Assembly: GCA_955652925.1 (NCBI GenBank)
Contig: CATPCO010000697.1
Coordinates: forward strand, 1-10,562
Direction of reading: 5' to 3'
Origin: an uncultured Xanthobacteraceae bacterium
Lineage (GTDB): Bacteria > Pseudomonadota > Alphaproteobacteria > Rhizobiales > Xanthobacteraceae
DNA: 10,562 bases
Positions 1 to 7,068 of this stretch are shown here, piece after piece. The first letter of the stretch is position 1; every line of letters begins with the position of its first letter. A model generated the notes under the pieces. That model made no database searches. It had not been told where the DNA came from and was given only the letters and a program-made list of their open reading frames with translations. Made by a program: the position numbers and the translations under genes.

Positions 1-3000
1 CCGCGGTAGACCTGCTTGCGAATCCGGCCGTGTCCGTCGACGTGGTCATGCAGTATGCGTTGGGGGGCAATTGGGTGCTCTCCTGTGCGGCTCTTGCAGC
101 ACTTGCCCGCCGTAATGACAGCGAGCCGGCGGCCGAGCAGATCGTTGCTCATTTCGACCGGCTAGCGGTCTGGGCGATGTACTTTGCGCTCGCCTATTTT
201 GTGCGGCTCAGCGCTCGCCCGCCGGTGGGGGCGCCGGCAGCCGTTGCGAAGGACTGGTGGCGCGACAACCCTGTTCTGATCATGATCTTTCGGGAATATC
301 TGGAGCGCAGAGCCGCCTGCGGGGATGCGGCTGCATTCGGTCCGGCACTGCACACGTCTTCAGCCTCTGCGCTCCCGATCATTCGCGCTTTCCTCGAACG
401 CGTCACTCACCCGTTGGCGGCCGTACTGATTGCGCAGCTCGATGATATCGCGCGCTACCAGATCAACCGGGGCTTCCTCACGAGCTTCGGGCGCTTCTGG
501 ACGGCGCAGGACGCGCAAGCCTTGGTCGAGCCGCAGCAATGGCAGCAATCACTTGCAACCGCCGAGGCCACGCTCGCGCAGGCCTCGCCGCGCTCTTTGC
601 TGGTCACCGGCGAAACCCTGGTCGGAAAGACCTCCTTTCTGCGCCTGACGGCGCAGCGATTGAGCAATCAGGGGTGGACCGTATTCGAAGCAAGCGGGGC
701 CGATCTTATGGCCGGCCAGATATGGTTCGGGCAGCTGGAAGGCCGCATTCGCCAGGCCACCGAAGAGATAACGGTTCTCAAAAAGCTGATCTGGTATATC
801 CCCGATCTGCTGGCGTTGGCGCGCAGCGGCACGCATCAAGGACAAAGCGCCAGCATTCTCGATCAGATCCTGCCGGTGATCGCCGCGGGACGTTTGGTGA
901 TCTGGACCGAGAGCGACCCCACGGCCGTGGCTCGCCTGATGCAGACCCGGCCGGCGTTGCGCAGCCTGCTTGAAGTCATTCGCGTAGAGGCCGAGAGCGA
1001 GGTGAACACGCTTGCCTTGGCGCGCGCGGTCATGGCGCGGTTGTCGAATGAGCAAAATCTGACATTCGAGCCTGCCTGCGCGGATGTTGCCGTCGGCTGC
1101 GCGCGCCAATATCTGGGCGCCAGCGGCTTGCCTGGCTCGGCCCTTCATCTCATCAAGCTCACTACGTCGCGTGACGATCGCAAGAGGCGCGTTGCTCCGG
1201 ATGACGTGCTGCAGACGCTTTCGCAGCTCACCGGCCTGCCCACTTTGATTCTGGACAACAAATCGCGGCTCGACCTGCAGACCACCCGCGAATTCTTCAC
1301 GCAGCGGCTCATGGGGCAGGACGAAGCAGTTGCGAGTGTGATCGATCGGATTGCCATGCTCAAGGCCGGCCTCAACGATCCCGGCCGGCCCATCGGCGTC
1401 TTTCTGTGTGCCGGTCCCACCGGCACCGGAAAGACGGAACTCGCCAAGACGACGGCGGAATATCTGTTCGGCTCCGCCGAGCGGCTCATCCGGCTCGATA
1501 TGAGCGAGTTTCAAGCCTACGATTCGTTGAACAACCTCCTCGGCAGCGGCCTTTATGGCGAAAGCGAAACCCTGATCTCGCGCGTTCGCAAACAGCCGTT
1601 CTCGGTCGTGCTGCTGGACGAGTTCGAGAAAGCTCATCCACGCATCTGGGATTTGTTTCTTCAGGTCTTCGATGACGGACGTCTCACGGACACGTTGGGC
1701 CAGGTCGCCGACTTCCGGCACTGCCTGATCATCCTGACCACAAACCTCGGCGCAACCATGCACCAGAGCTCCGGATTCGGCTTTGCCAGCCCGCCCGCGA
1801 GCTTTACGAGCGATCAGGTGACACGTGCGATCAGAGAGACCTACCGGCCGGAGTTTCAGAACAGACTCGACAAGATCATCGTATTCCGGCCGCTCACGCG
1901 CGAGCTCATGCGGGTGATCCTGCGCAAGGAGCTCAACGCCGTGTTGGACCGTCGCGGCCTCAAGGATCGCGCCTGGGCGGTGGAATGGGAGGCTTCGGCG
2001 CTGGAGTTTCTGCTGGAAAAAGGTTTTTCGCCGGAAATGGGAGCACGGCCGCTCAAGCGTGCCATCGATCAATATGTCATCGCTCCGCTCGCGGCGACCA
2101 TTGTGGAGCGCCGGTTTCCCGAAGGCGAGCAATTCGTCTTCTTTCGCAGCGATGGACGAGCCATTCAGGCCGAGTTCGTCGATCCTGACAGGGATATTCC
2201 GGCCGCGACACTCGTTCCGGAGCAGGGCGCGCCGGCACCCAATCTCGCTTCCATGATACTGGCACCCAAGGGAACGCGTGAAGAGCACGACGCTCTTGCC
2301 GCCGAATGGGAGGAGCTCGATTCCTCGCTGGCCTCGCCGCAATGGGACGGAATGAAGGAGCATCTCTCGCAGCAGATGTCGTCCGAGGAGTTCTGGAAGA
2401 AAGCCGATCGTTACGAGGCGCTGGCGCGTTTGGCGCTTATGGATCGCGTGGCGGCTGCGGCCGGTACGGCTGCGGCGTTACGAAAGCGGCTCGATCGCAG
2501 CGGGAGCGGGCCTGAGCGCTATTCCAGGGAGCTTATTTCGCGGCTTGCGCTTCAAATCTGGCTCGTCAAGGAGGGCGTGCAGGATGTGTTCGAGGAGGCC
2601 GCCGTCGAGGTGGCTGTCATGGTCGAGCCTGCGCTGGAAGGGGGCGCCAACAGCAAAGAAGTCCAGGCCTGGTGCGGCCAACTCCGCGCCATGTACCGTG
2701 GCTGGTCGAGCAGCAGGCACATGCAGGTTGAGGAGGCTGTGACCGAGGCGGATGTCCCAATCCTCGTGGTCAGCGGCTTTGGTGCGCAGCGCATACTCTC
2801 GCGTGAGTGCGGACTGCATATTTTGGAAATCGCCGACGGCGGCAACAGCTCATCTCGCGCGGCTGCGCGCGTACGCTTGGCTGTAACACCGCTTGAGGAC
2901 ATGCCGCCCGTCAAAATGCGTGCTGCCCTCGCGCGGGCATTCGAGCAGGCCATCCAGCCAAGCGGTGTCGTGCGCCGCTACCGCGCCGGACCCTCGCCGC

Positions 3001-3098
3001 TTGTTCGCAATGCCGACGGCAGCTGGCGCAGCGGAAAATTCGATGCGGTCCTGCGCGGAGATTTTGATCTCTTGCCGGCAGTCGAAGCGCAATCCTGA
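1..3098 (+). CDS. Double-AAA+ Clp/Hsp100-like ATPase fused to an RF2-like domain (5' end outside window)
   Basis: Residues are numbered from the GTG at 30. The frame stays open to the left edge and no Shine-Dalgarno precedes that GTG, so the real start probably lies upstream. Residues 1-165 are helical and unrecognised. The first AAA+ module (about 165-385) has Walker A GETLVGKT (194-201) and a pore-loop-like IWFG (231-234), but its Walker B (IWYIPD, 254-259) and arginine-finger region are degenerate. No ClpB middle domain follows. The second module (about 400-715) looks active: Walker A GPTGTGKT (462-469), Walker B LLDE (ending D530-E531), sensor-1 N572, arginine finger R612, and sensor-2 GARPLKR (around R673). 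From about 748 to the end the protein resembles RF2: a helical part containing EFWKKADRYEALARL, a PCRF-like part (871-950) and an RF2-like tail (980-1022). The GGQ domain and SPF motif are absent. Known: Hsp100 proteins unfold or disaggregate proteins. Inferred: a remodeller directed to ribosomes or nascent chains. The substrate is unknown. Confidence 0.85.
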   Translation, partial: AVDLLANPAVSVDVVMQYALGGNWVLSCAALAALARRNDSEPAAEQIVAHFDRLAVWAMYFALAYFVRLSARPPVGAPAAVAKDWWRDNPVLIMIFREYLERRAACGDAAAFGPALHTSSASALPIIRAFLERVTHPLAAVLIAQLDDIARYQINRGFLTSFGRFWTAQDAQALVEPQQWQQSLATAEATLAQASPRSLLVTGETLVGKTSFLRLTAQRLSNQGWTVFEASGADLMAGQIWFGQLEGRIRQATEEITVLKKLIWYIPDLLALARSGTHQGQSASILDQILPVIAAGRLVIWTESDPTAVARLMQTRPALRSLLEVIRVEAESEVNTLALARAVMARLSNEQNLTFEPACADVAVGCARQYLGASGLPGSALHLIKLTTSRDDRKRRVAPDDVLQTLSQLTGLPTLILDNKSRLDLQTTREFFTQRLMGQDEAVASVIDRIAMLKAGLNDPGRPIGVFLCAGPTGTGKTELAKTTAEYLFGSAERLIRLDMSEFQAYDSLNNLLGSGLYGESETLISRVRKQPFSVVLLDEFEKAHPRIWDLFLQVFDDGRLTDTLGQVADFRHCLIILTTNLGATMHQSSGFGFASPPASFTSDQVTRAIRETYRPEFQNRLDKIIVFRPLTRELMRVILRKELNAVLDRRGLKDRAWAVEWEASALEFLLEKGFSPEMGARPLKRAIDQYVIAPLAATIVERRFPEGEQFVFFRSDGRAIQAEFVDPDRDIPAATLVPEQGAPAPNLASMILAPKGTREEHDALAAEWEELDSSLASPQWDGMKEHLSQQMSSEEFWKKADRYEALARLALMDRVAAAAGTAAALRKRLDRSGSGPERYSRELISRLALQIWLVKEGVQDVFEEAAVEVAVMVEPALEGGANSKEVQAWCGQLRAMYRGWSSSRHMQVEEAVTEADVPILVVSGFGAQRILSRECGLHILEIADGGNSSSRAAARVRLAVTPLEDMPPVKMRAALARAFEQAIQPSGVVRRYRAGPSPLVRNADGSWRSGKFDAVLRGDFDLLPAVEAQS

Positions 3099-3105
3099 CC
3101 CAATC

Positions 3106-4143
3106 TTACAGCTTCACGCGCAAAAGCCGTGCAATCTCGCCGATAAATCCATGCCGGAACAGCATGACACAGACCACGAAAATGACGCCCTGAACGACGA
3201 ATACCCACTGCCCCATGGTGGTCAGATAATTCTCCAGCGTGACCATGAAAAACGCGCCCGCGACCGGACCGAACAGCGTTCCCAACCCGCCGACCAGGGT
3301 CATCAAAATAACTTCCCCTGACATTGGCCAATCGACATCGGTCAACGAGGCAAGCTGAAATACCAGCGCCTTTGTCGCTCCGGCTATGCCGGCAAACGTT
3401 GCAGACAGTACGAAGGCAAGGAGCTTGTAACGATCGGTCTTGTAGCCAAGCGAAATTGCGCGTGTTTCGTTCTCGCGGATGGCCTTGAGTACCTCGCCGA
3501 AAGGCGAGTTGATAATGCGGCGGATCAGCAGGAAGCAACCGAGAAAAATCAGCAGCACGGTAATGTACATGTTGCGCTGCTCGGCGAGATCGAACAGCCC
3601 GAACAGTTTTCCCCGCGGCACCGCCTGAATGCCGTCCTCGCCGTGGGTAAACGGGGCCTGAACCGCGAAAAAATACATCATCTGCGCAAGCGCGAGTGTG
3701 ATCATCGAGAAATAGATGCCTTGCCGCCGGATGGCGAGCGTGCCGACAATCAAGCCGAGAGCAGTGGCAAAGATCGTCGCTCCGAGAATTGCAAATTCAG
3801 GATGTTGAAATAGCGATGGCAGTTGGATGACGAGCCATTGCCAGGAAAGCCGGGGCATGAAGGTTAGATAAGGAAGGCTGATCGTGCCGACTTTCGCCAG
3901 GTGCGCGCAGGTGTAGCCCGCCCAGCCAAAAAACAGGGCGTGGCCAAACGAGAGCAATCCCACATAGCCAACCAGCAGATTGAACGCGCAGGCAAAAAGC
4001 GCAAAGCAGAGCGCCTTCATCAGGAATACAGGATAGGTGAGCAGCGGCGTTATGATGAGCGCCACAAGCATGATGATAAATGCGATCGCTTCGCTGCGCG
4101 AGCGCGTGGCGGAGGGAGCAAGCGACTTTGCGGCACGTTGCAT
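3106..4143 (-). CDS. livM: Branched-chain amino acid-type ABC transporter permease, LivM family
   Basis: This is one of the two inner-membrane permeases of the importer. The 345-residue protein is rich in hydrophobic segments. It carries the LivM signature GYVGLLSFGHALFFGWAGY in its second to third membrane segments and the C-terminal GGLGTLFGPVAGA motif near the coupling region, and its length is normal for the family. The start is taken as the ATG at 4143. A Shine-Dalgarno GGAAGG (complement of 4154-4159) lies 10 bases ahead of it. A GTG at 4152 is in frame but only one base from that site. With the ATG start, one base separates it from the stop of livH, so translation is probably coupled. 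It is the last gene of the operon and converges on the AAA+ gene with a 7-base gap. Family assignment is secure; the exact transported substrate is not known. Confidence 0.93.
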   Translation of the reverse strand: MQRAAKSLAPSATRSRSEAIAFIIMLVALIITPLLTYPVFLMKALCFALFACAFNLLVGYVGLLSFGHALFFGWAGYTCAHLAKVGTISLPYLTFMPRLSWQWLVIQLPSLFQHPEFAILGATIFATALGLIVGTLAIRRQGIYFSMITLALAQMMYFFAVQAPFTHGEDGIQAVPRGKLFGLFDLAEQRNMYITVLLIFLGCFLLIRRIINSPFGEVLKAIRENETRAISLGYKTDRYKLLAFVLSATFAGIAGATKALVFQLASLTDVDWPMSGEVILMTLVGGLGTLFGPVAGAFFMVTLENYLTTMGQWVFVVQGVIFVVCVMLFRHGFIGEIARLLRVKL

Positions 4144-4144
4144 G

Positions 4145-5032
4145 TCAGGCACGCCTTCCGAACAGGCCGGCCGGTCTGATCAGCAGTACGACTGCCATGA
4201 TGATGAAGATCACGGTGTTCGATGCTTCGGGAAAGAAGACCTTGGTCAAGCCCTCGATCACCCCCAGGCCGAAGCCGGTGACGATCGCCCCCATGATCGA
4301 GCCCATCCCGCCGATCACTACCACCGCGAAAACCACGATGATGAGATTGGCGCCCATCTGCGGACTGACATTGTAGATGGGCGCGGCCATCACGCCTGCG
4401 AGCGCCGCAAGGGCTACCCCGAAGCCGTAGGTCAACGTGATCATGCGCGGCACGTTGATACCGAAAGCGCGCACCAGGGCCGGGTTTTCAGTCGCGGCGC
4501 GCAGGTAGGAGCCGAGCTTGGTCCGCTCGATGATGAACCATGTGGTGAGACATACAGCCAGCGAGAACAGTACCACCCAGGCGCGGTAATTCGGTAGGAA
4601 CATGAAGCCGAGGTCGCGTCCTCCTGTCAGCTCGGAAGGCACGGAGTAGGGCAATCCGGACGAGCCGAAGAAATTTCGAAACGTGCCCTCGATGATCAGA
4701 GCAAGGCCGAATGTAAGCAGCAAACCGTAGAGGTGATCGAGCTGATAGAGCCAGCGCAGAAAAAGCCGCTCGATGACGATTCCCAATGTCCCGACGAGCA
4801 CGGGGGCGAGGACGAGCGCCCACCAATAGCCGAGACCTCCATATTGCAGGAGGAAGAACGCGGTGAAGGCGCCCAGCATATACTGGGCGCCATGGCTGAA
4901 ATTGATGATGTTGAGCATTCCGAAAATGACTGCAAGCCCGAGGCTCAGCAGCGCGTAGAACGAGCCGTTAATGAGCCCGATCAGGAGCTGCCCGAAGAGA
5001 GCTTGCGACGGAATGCCCAAGACCTCGAACAT
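4145..5032 (-). CDS. livH: Branched-chain amino acid-type ABC transporter permease, LivH family
   Basis: This second permease forms the membrane channel with LivM. The 295-residue protein opens with the classical LivH pattern GLINGSFYALLSLGLAVIFG followed by NIINFSHGAQYMLGAF. Near the C-terminus it has VIGGMGSIMGAIVTGFGLG and ends in LLIRPAGLFGRRA, the usual LivH tail. About eight hydrophobic segments can be read. The ATG at 5032 is preceded by a modest AGGG about nine bases upstream. The gene follows the binding-protein gene after an 81-base spacer that holds a 10-bp stem-loop, and its stop is one base from the livM ATG. All this supports one transcript with the other liv genes. The substrate may be branched-chain amino acids or another amino acid, amide or small acid, since the family is broad. 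Confidence 0.93.
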   Translation of the reverse strand: MFEVLGIPSQALFGQLLIGLINGSFYALLSLGLAVIFGMLNIINFSHGAQYMLGAFTAFFLLQYGGLGYWWALVLAPVLVGTLGIVIERLFLRWLYQLDHLYGLLLTFGLALIIEGTFRNFFGSSGLPYSVPSELTGGRDLGFMFLPNYRAWVVLFSLAVCLTTWFIIERTKLGSYLRAATENPALVRAFGINVPRMITLTYGFGVALAALAGVMAAPIYNVSPQMGANLIIVVFAVVVIGGMGSIMGAIVTGFGLGVIEGLTKVFFPEASNTVIFIIMAVVLLIRPAGLFGRRA

Positions 5033-5072
5033 GAACCGGTGCCCTGCGGATCACATCATTCGAGCGCAGTGG

Positions 5073-5105
5073 TACCTCCCCATCGGCGTCGCCTTTGGGG
5101 AGGTA
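5073..5105 (-). repeat. Inverted repeat (stem-loop) between binding-protein gene and livH
   Basis: There is a perfect 10-bp inverted repeat, tacctcccca (5073-5082) and tggggaggta (5096-5105), with a 13-base loop. It lies directly after the stop of the substrate-binding-protein gene and before livH. No T-run follows in the direction of transcription, so it is not a standard intrinsic terminator. Known: stem-loops in this position in binding-protein operons often protect the upstream message and lower downstream expression. That role is inferred here. Confidence 0.6.
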
Positions 5106-5113
5106 TCGCCGGG

Positions 5114-6316
5114 TCAGCCGCTCACGAGGGGGCAACTGCCTTCCTTGAGCGGACGAAAGGCTTCGGCCGCGGGGATGGTCGCACGCAGGGTATAGATATC
5201 GCCGGGATGTTTGGACTCGGCGGGTGTCTTCACTTCATAGAGATAGGCGTCGTGGATCTTGCGGCCGTCTGCCCGGATCGTGCCTTTGCCGAACAGCGCG
5301 TCGTCTGTCGGCATCTCCTTCATCTTGGCCACTGTCGCTTTGCCATCGGCAACGCTTTTGAGTGCTGCCGCAGCCTTGAGATAATGAGTGACTCCCGAAT
5401 AGACGCCGGCCTGGACCATGGTCGGGAACTTGCCCGGCCGCTCTACTTGCCAGCGTTTCGTCCATGCCCGGTTGCTGTCGTTCGCGTCCCAGTACCACGT
5501 CTCAGTCAAGGTGAGACCTTGTGCCGTCGGCAGGCCCAGAGCGACCACATCACTGGCGAATACGAGGAGCCCGGCGAATTTCTGTCCGCTCTTGGTGATA
5601 CCGAACTCAGCGCCCTGCTTGATTGCGTTGATGGTGTCACCGCCGGCGTTGGCAAGGCCGATGATCTTGGCCTTGGACGACTGCGCCTGCAGGAGGAAGG
5701 AGGAAAAGTCATTTGTGTTCAACGGGTGGCGCACCTTGCCGAGTACCTTTCCACCGCTCGCTTCCACCGCCGCAGCGGTGTCGCGCTCGAGCGCGTGCCC
5801 GAACGCATAGTCGGAGGTCAGAAAGAACCAGGTGTCGCCACCGGTCTTGACCAGCGCCTTGCCGGTGCCGTTCGCCAGCATCCAGGTATCATAGGTCCAG
5901 TGAATGGTGTTGGCGTTGCACTTCGGACCTGTGAGGTCGGATGCCGCGGCGCCCGAAACGACGAACACCTTGTTCTTCTGGCGCGCAATTTCACTCACTG
6001 CGAGAGCAACGCCCGAATTGGGCGTATCGACGATCAAGTCCACGTTGTCGACATCGAACCACTGATTGGCGATGCTGGAGCCGACGTCGGGCTTGTTCTG
6101 ATGGTCGGCGGAAACGAGATCGACCTGCACGTCCTTGTTGCCGGCGGTGAAATCGGCAATGGCAAGCTTCGCGGCGGCAACCGAGCCGGCTCCGCCGATA
6201 TCGGAATACAAGCTCGACATGTCGCTGAGGACACCGATCTTGACCTTGGTCTGCGCCTGGGCGCTTGCGCCCATGAGCAGTGCGGCCAGCGCCGCCACTG
6301 CGAGTATGCGTTTCAT
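5114..6316 (-). CDS. Periplasmic substrate-binding protein of a Liv/HAAT-type ABC transporter
   Basis: This is the periplasmic receptor that delivers the solute to LivH-LivM. The start is the ATG at 6316, preceded by a strong purine-rich Shine-Dalgarno eight bases away; a GTG at 6355 in the same frame has no such support. The 400-residue product starts with a clear signal peptide: MKR, a hydrophobic stretch of alanine and leucine, then ASAQA with likely cleavage after A21. The mature part begins VKIGVLSDMSSLYSDIGG, the usual opening of the type I periplasmic fold (Peripla_BP_6). Two cysteines are visible, in GPKCNAN and near the C-terminus in EGSCPL; a disulfide between them is possible but unproven. 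The gene sits between livF and livH in one operon. Ligand specificity cannot be read from the sequence. It could be a branched-chain amino acid, an amide, or an aromatic or other organic acid. Confidence 0.92.
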   Translation of the reverse strand: MKRILAVAALAALLMGASAQAQTKVKIGVLSDMSSLYSDIGGAGSVAAAKLAIADFTAGNKDVQVDLVSADHQNKPDVGSSIANQWFDVDNVDLIVDTPNSGVALAVSEIARQKNKVFVVSGAAASDLTGPKCNANTIHWTYDTWMLANGTGKALVKTGGDTWFFLTSDYAFGHALERDTAAAVEASGGKVLGKVRHPLNTNDFSSFLLQAQSSKAKIIGLANAGGDTINAIKQGAEFGITKSGQKFAGLLVFASDVVALGLPTAQGLTLTETWYWDANDSNRAWTKRWQVERPGKFPTMVQAGVYSGVTHYLKAAAALKSVADGKATVAKMKEMPTDDALFGKGTIRADGRKIHDAYLYEVKTPAESKHPGDIYTLRATIPAAEAFRPLKEGSCPLVSG

Positions 6317-6324
6317 TGCAGGTA

Positions 6325-6337
6325 CTCCTCCTTCCTT
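6325..6337 (-). promoter_or_regulatory. Strong ribosome binding site of the substrate-binding-protein gene
   Basis: On the minus strand this reads AAGGAAGGAGGAG, followed by eight bases and the ATG at 6316. It is the best Shine-Dalgarno in the transporter operon. It decides the start of the binding protein and fits the need for excess receptor over permeases. Confidence 0.7.
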
Positions 6338-6351
6338 GTCCATCCCAGACT

Positions 6352-7068
6352 TCACACGCCGAGATACTCATGAATCTTGCCGAGATTGGCCTCGAGCTCG
6401 GCATTGGCGAAGCGGTCGATAATGCGGCCGTGCTCCATGACGTAATAGCGATCCGCCAGGGTCGAAGCGAAACGGAAATTTTGCTCGACCAGCAGGATGG
6501 TAAACCCCTGCTGCTTAAGAAGGCCGATAGTCTTGCCGATCTGTTGAATGATCACGGGGGCGAGCCCCTCGGTCGGTTCGTCGAGCAGCAACAGGCGAGC
6601 GCCGGTGCGCAAGATCCGGGCGATCGCGAGCATCTGTTGCTCGCCGCCAGACAGCTTGGTGCCCTGGCTCGACAGGCGTTCTTTGAGGTTGGGAAACAGC
6701 TCAAAGATACGCTCGCGATCGAGTCCTCCTGGCAGCACCTTGGGCGGCAACAGAAGGTTTTCCTCGACATTGAGGCTGGAAAAAATGCCTCGTTCCTCGG
6801 GACAGAGCGCAATCCCTAGGCGCGCAATTCGGTCACTGCTAAAGGCGATGATTTCGCGGCCGTCATAGCGCACCGACCCGGCACGTTGGCCTACAATGCC
6901 CATGATCGATTTCAAGGTTGTCGTTTTGCCTGCCCCGTTGCGGCCGAGAAGCGTGACCACCTCACCGGACAACACCTCGAAGGTGGCACCGTGCAGCACG
7001 TGAGACTCGCCATACCATGCCTGCAGCCCGTCGATTGCGAGCAGCGGCGATGGGCTGGGGCTAAGCAT
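6352..7068 (-). CDS. livF: ABC transporter ATP-binding protein, LivF family
   Basis: This is one of the two cytoplasmic ATPases that power the importer. The 238-residue protein has Walker A GRNGAGKT (42-49), the signature LSGGEQ (139-144), Walker B LLLLDEP (159-165) and, at the switch position, VEQN with Q196 in place of histidine. Glutamine there is the normal LivF state. The PEERGIF...VEENL region (90-105) is a variant of the LivF PEGRRIF pattern. The ATG at 7068 is chosen because it gives the standard family length and overlaps the end of livG by eight bases; the frame is open further upstream to 7143, but that stretch lies inside livG. Its stop is 35 bases before the binding-protein ATG. 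Confidence in family and operon membership is high. Confidence 0.93.
   Translation of the reverse strand: MLSPSPSPLLAIDGLQAWYGESHVLHGATFEVLSGEVVTLLGRNGAGKTTTLKSIMGIVGQRAGSVRYDGREIIAFSSDRIARLGIALCPEERGIFSSLNVEENLLLPPKVLPGGLDRERIFELFPNLKERLSSQGTKLSGGEQQMLAIARILRTGARLLLLDEPTEGLAPVIIQQIGKTIGLLKQQGFTILLVEQNFRFASTLADRYYVMEHGRIIDRFANAELEANLGKIHEYLGV

Noticed and set aside
549..2363. Long minus-strand open frame (604 residues) opposite the AAA+ gene
   Set aside because: Its product has no recognisable motifs, while the plus strand has full AAA+ and RF2-like motifs across the same bases. Long antisense frames are common in GC-rich coding DNA.
4733..6373. Long plus-strand open frame (546 residues) opposite livH and the receptor gene
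   Set aside because: The minus strand encodes clear transporter proteins with a signal peptide and family motifs. The plus-strand product is compositionally odd and resembles nothing.
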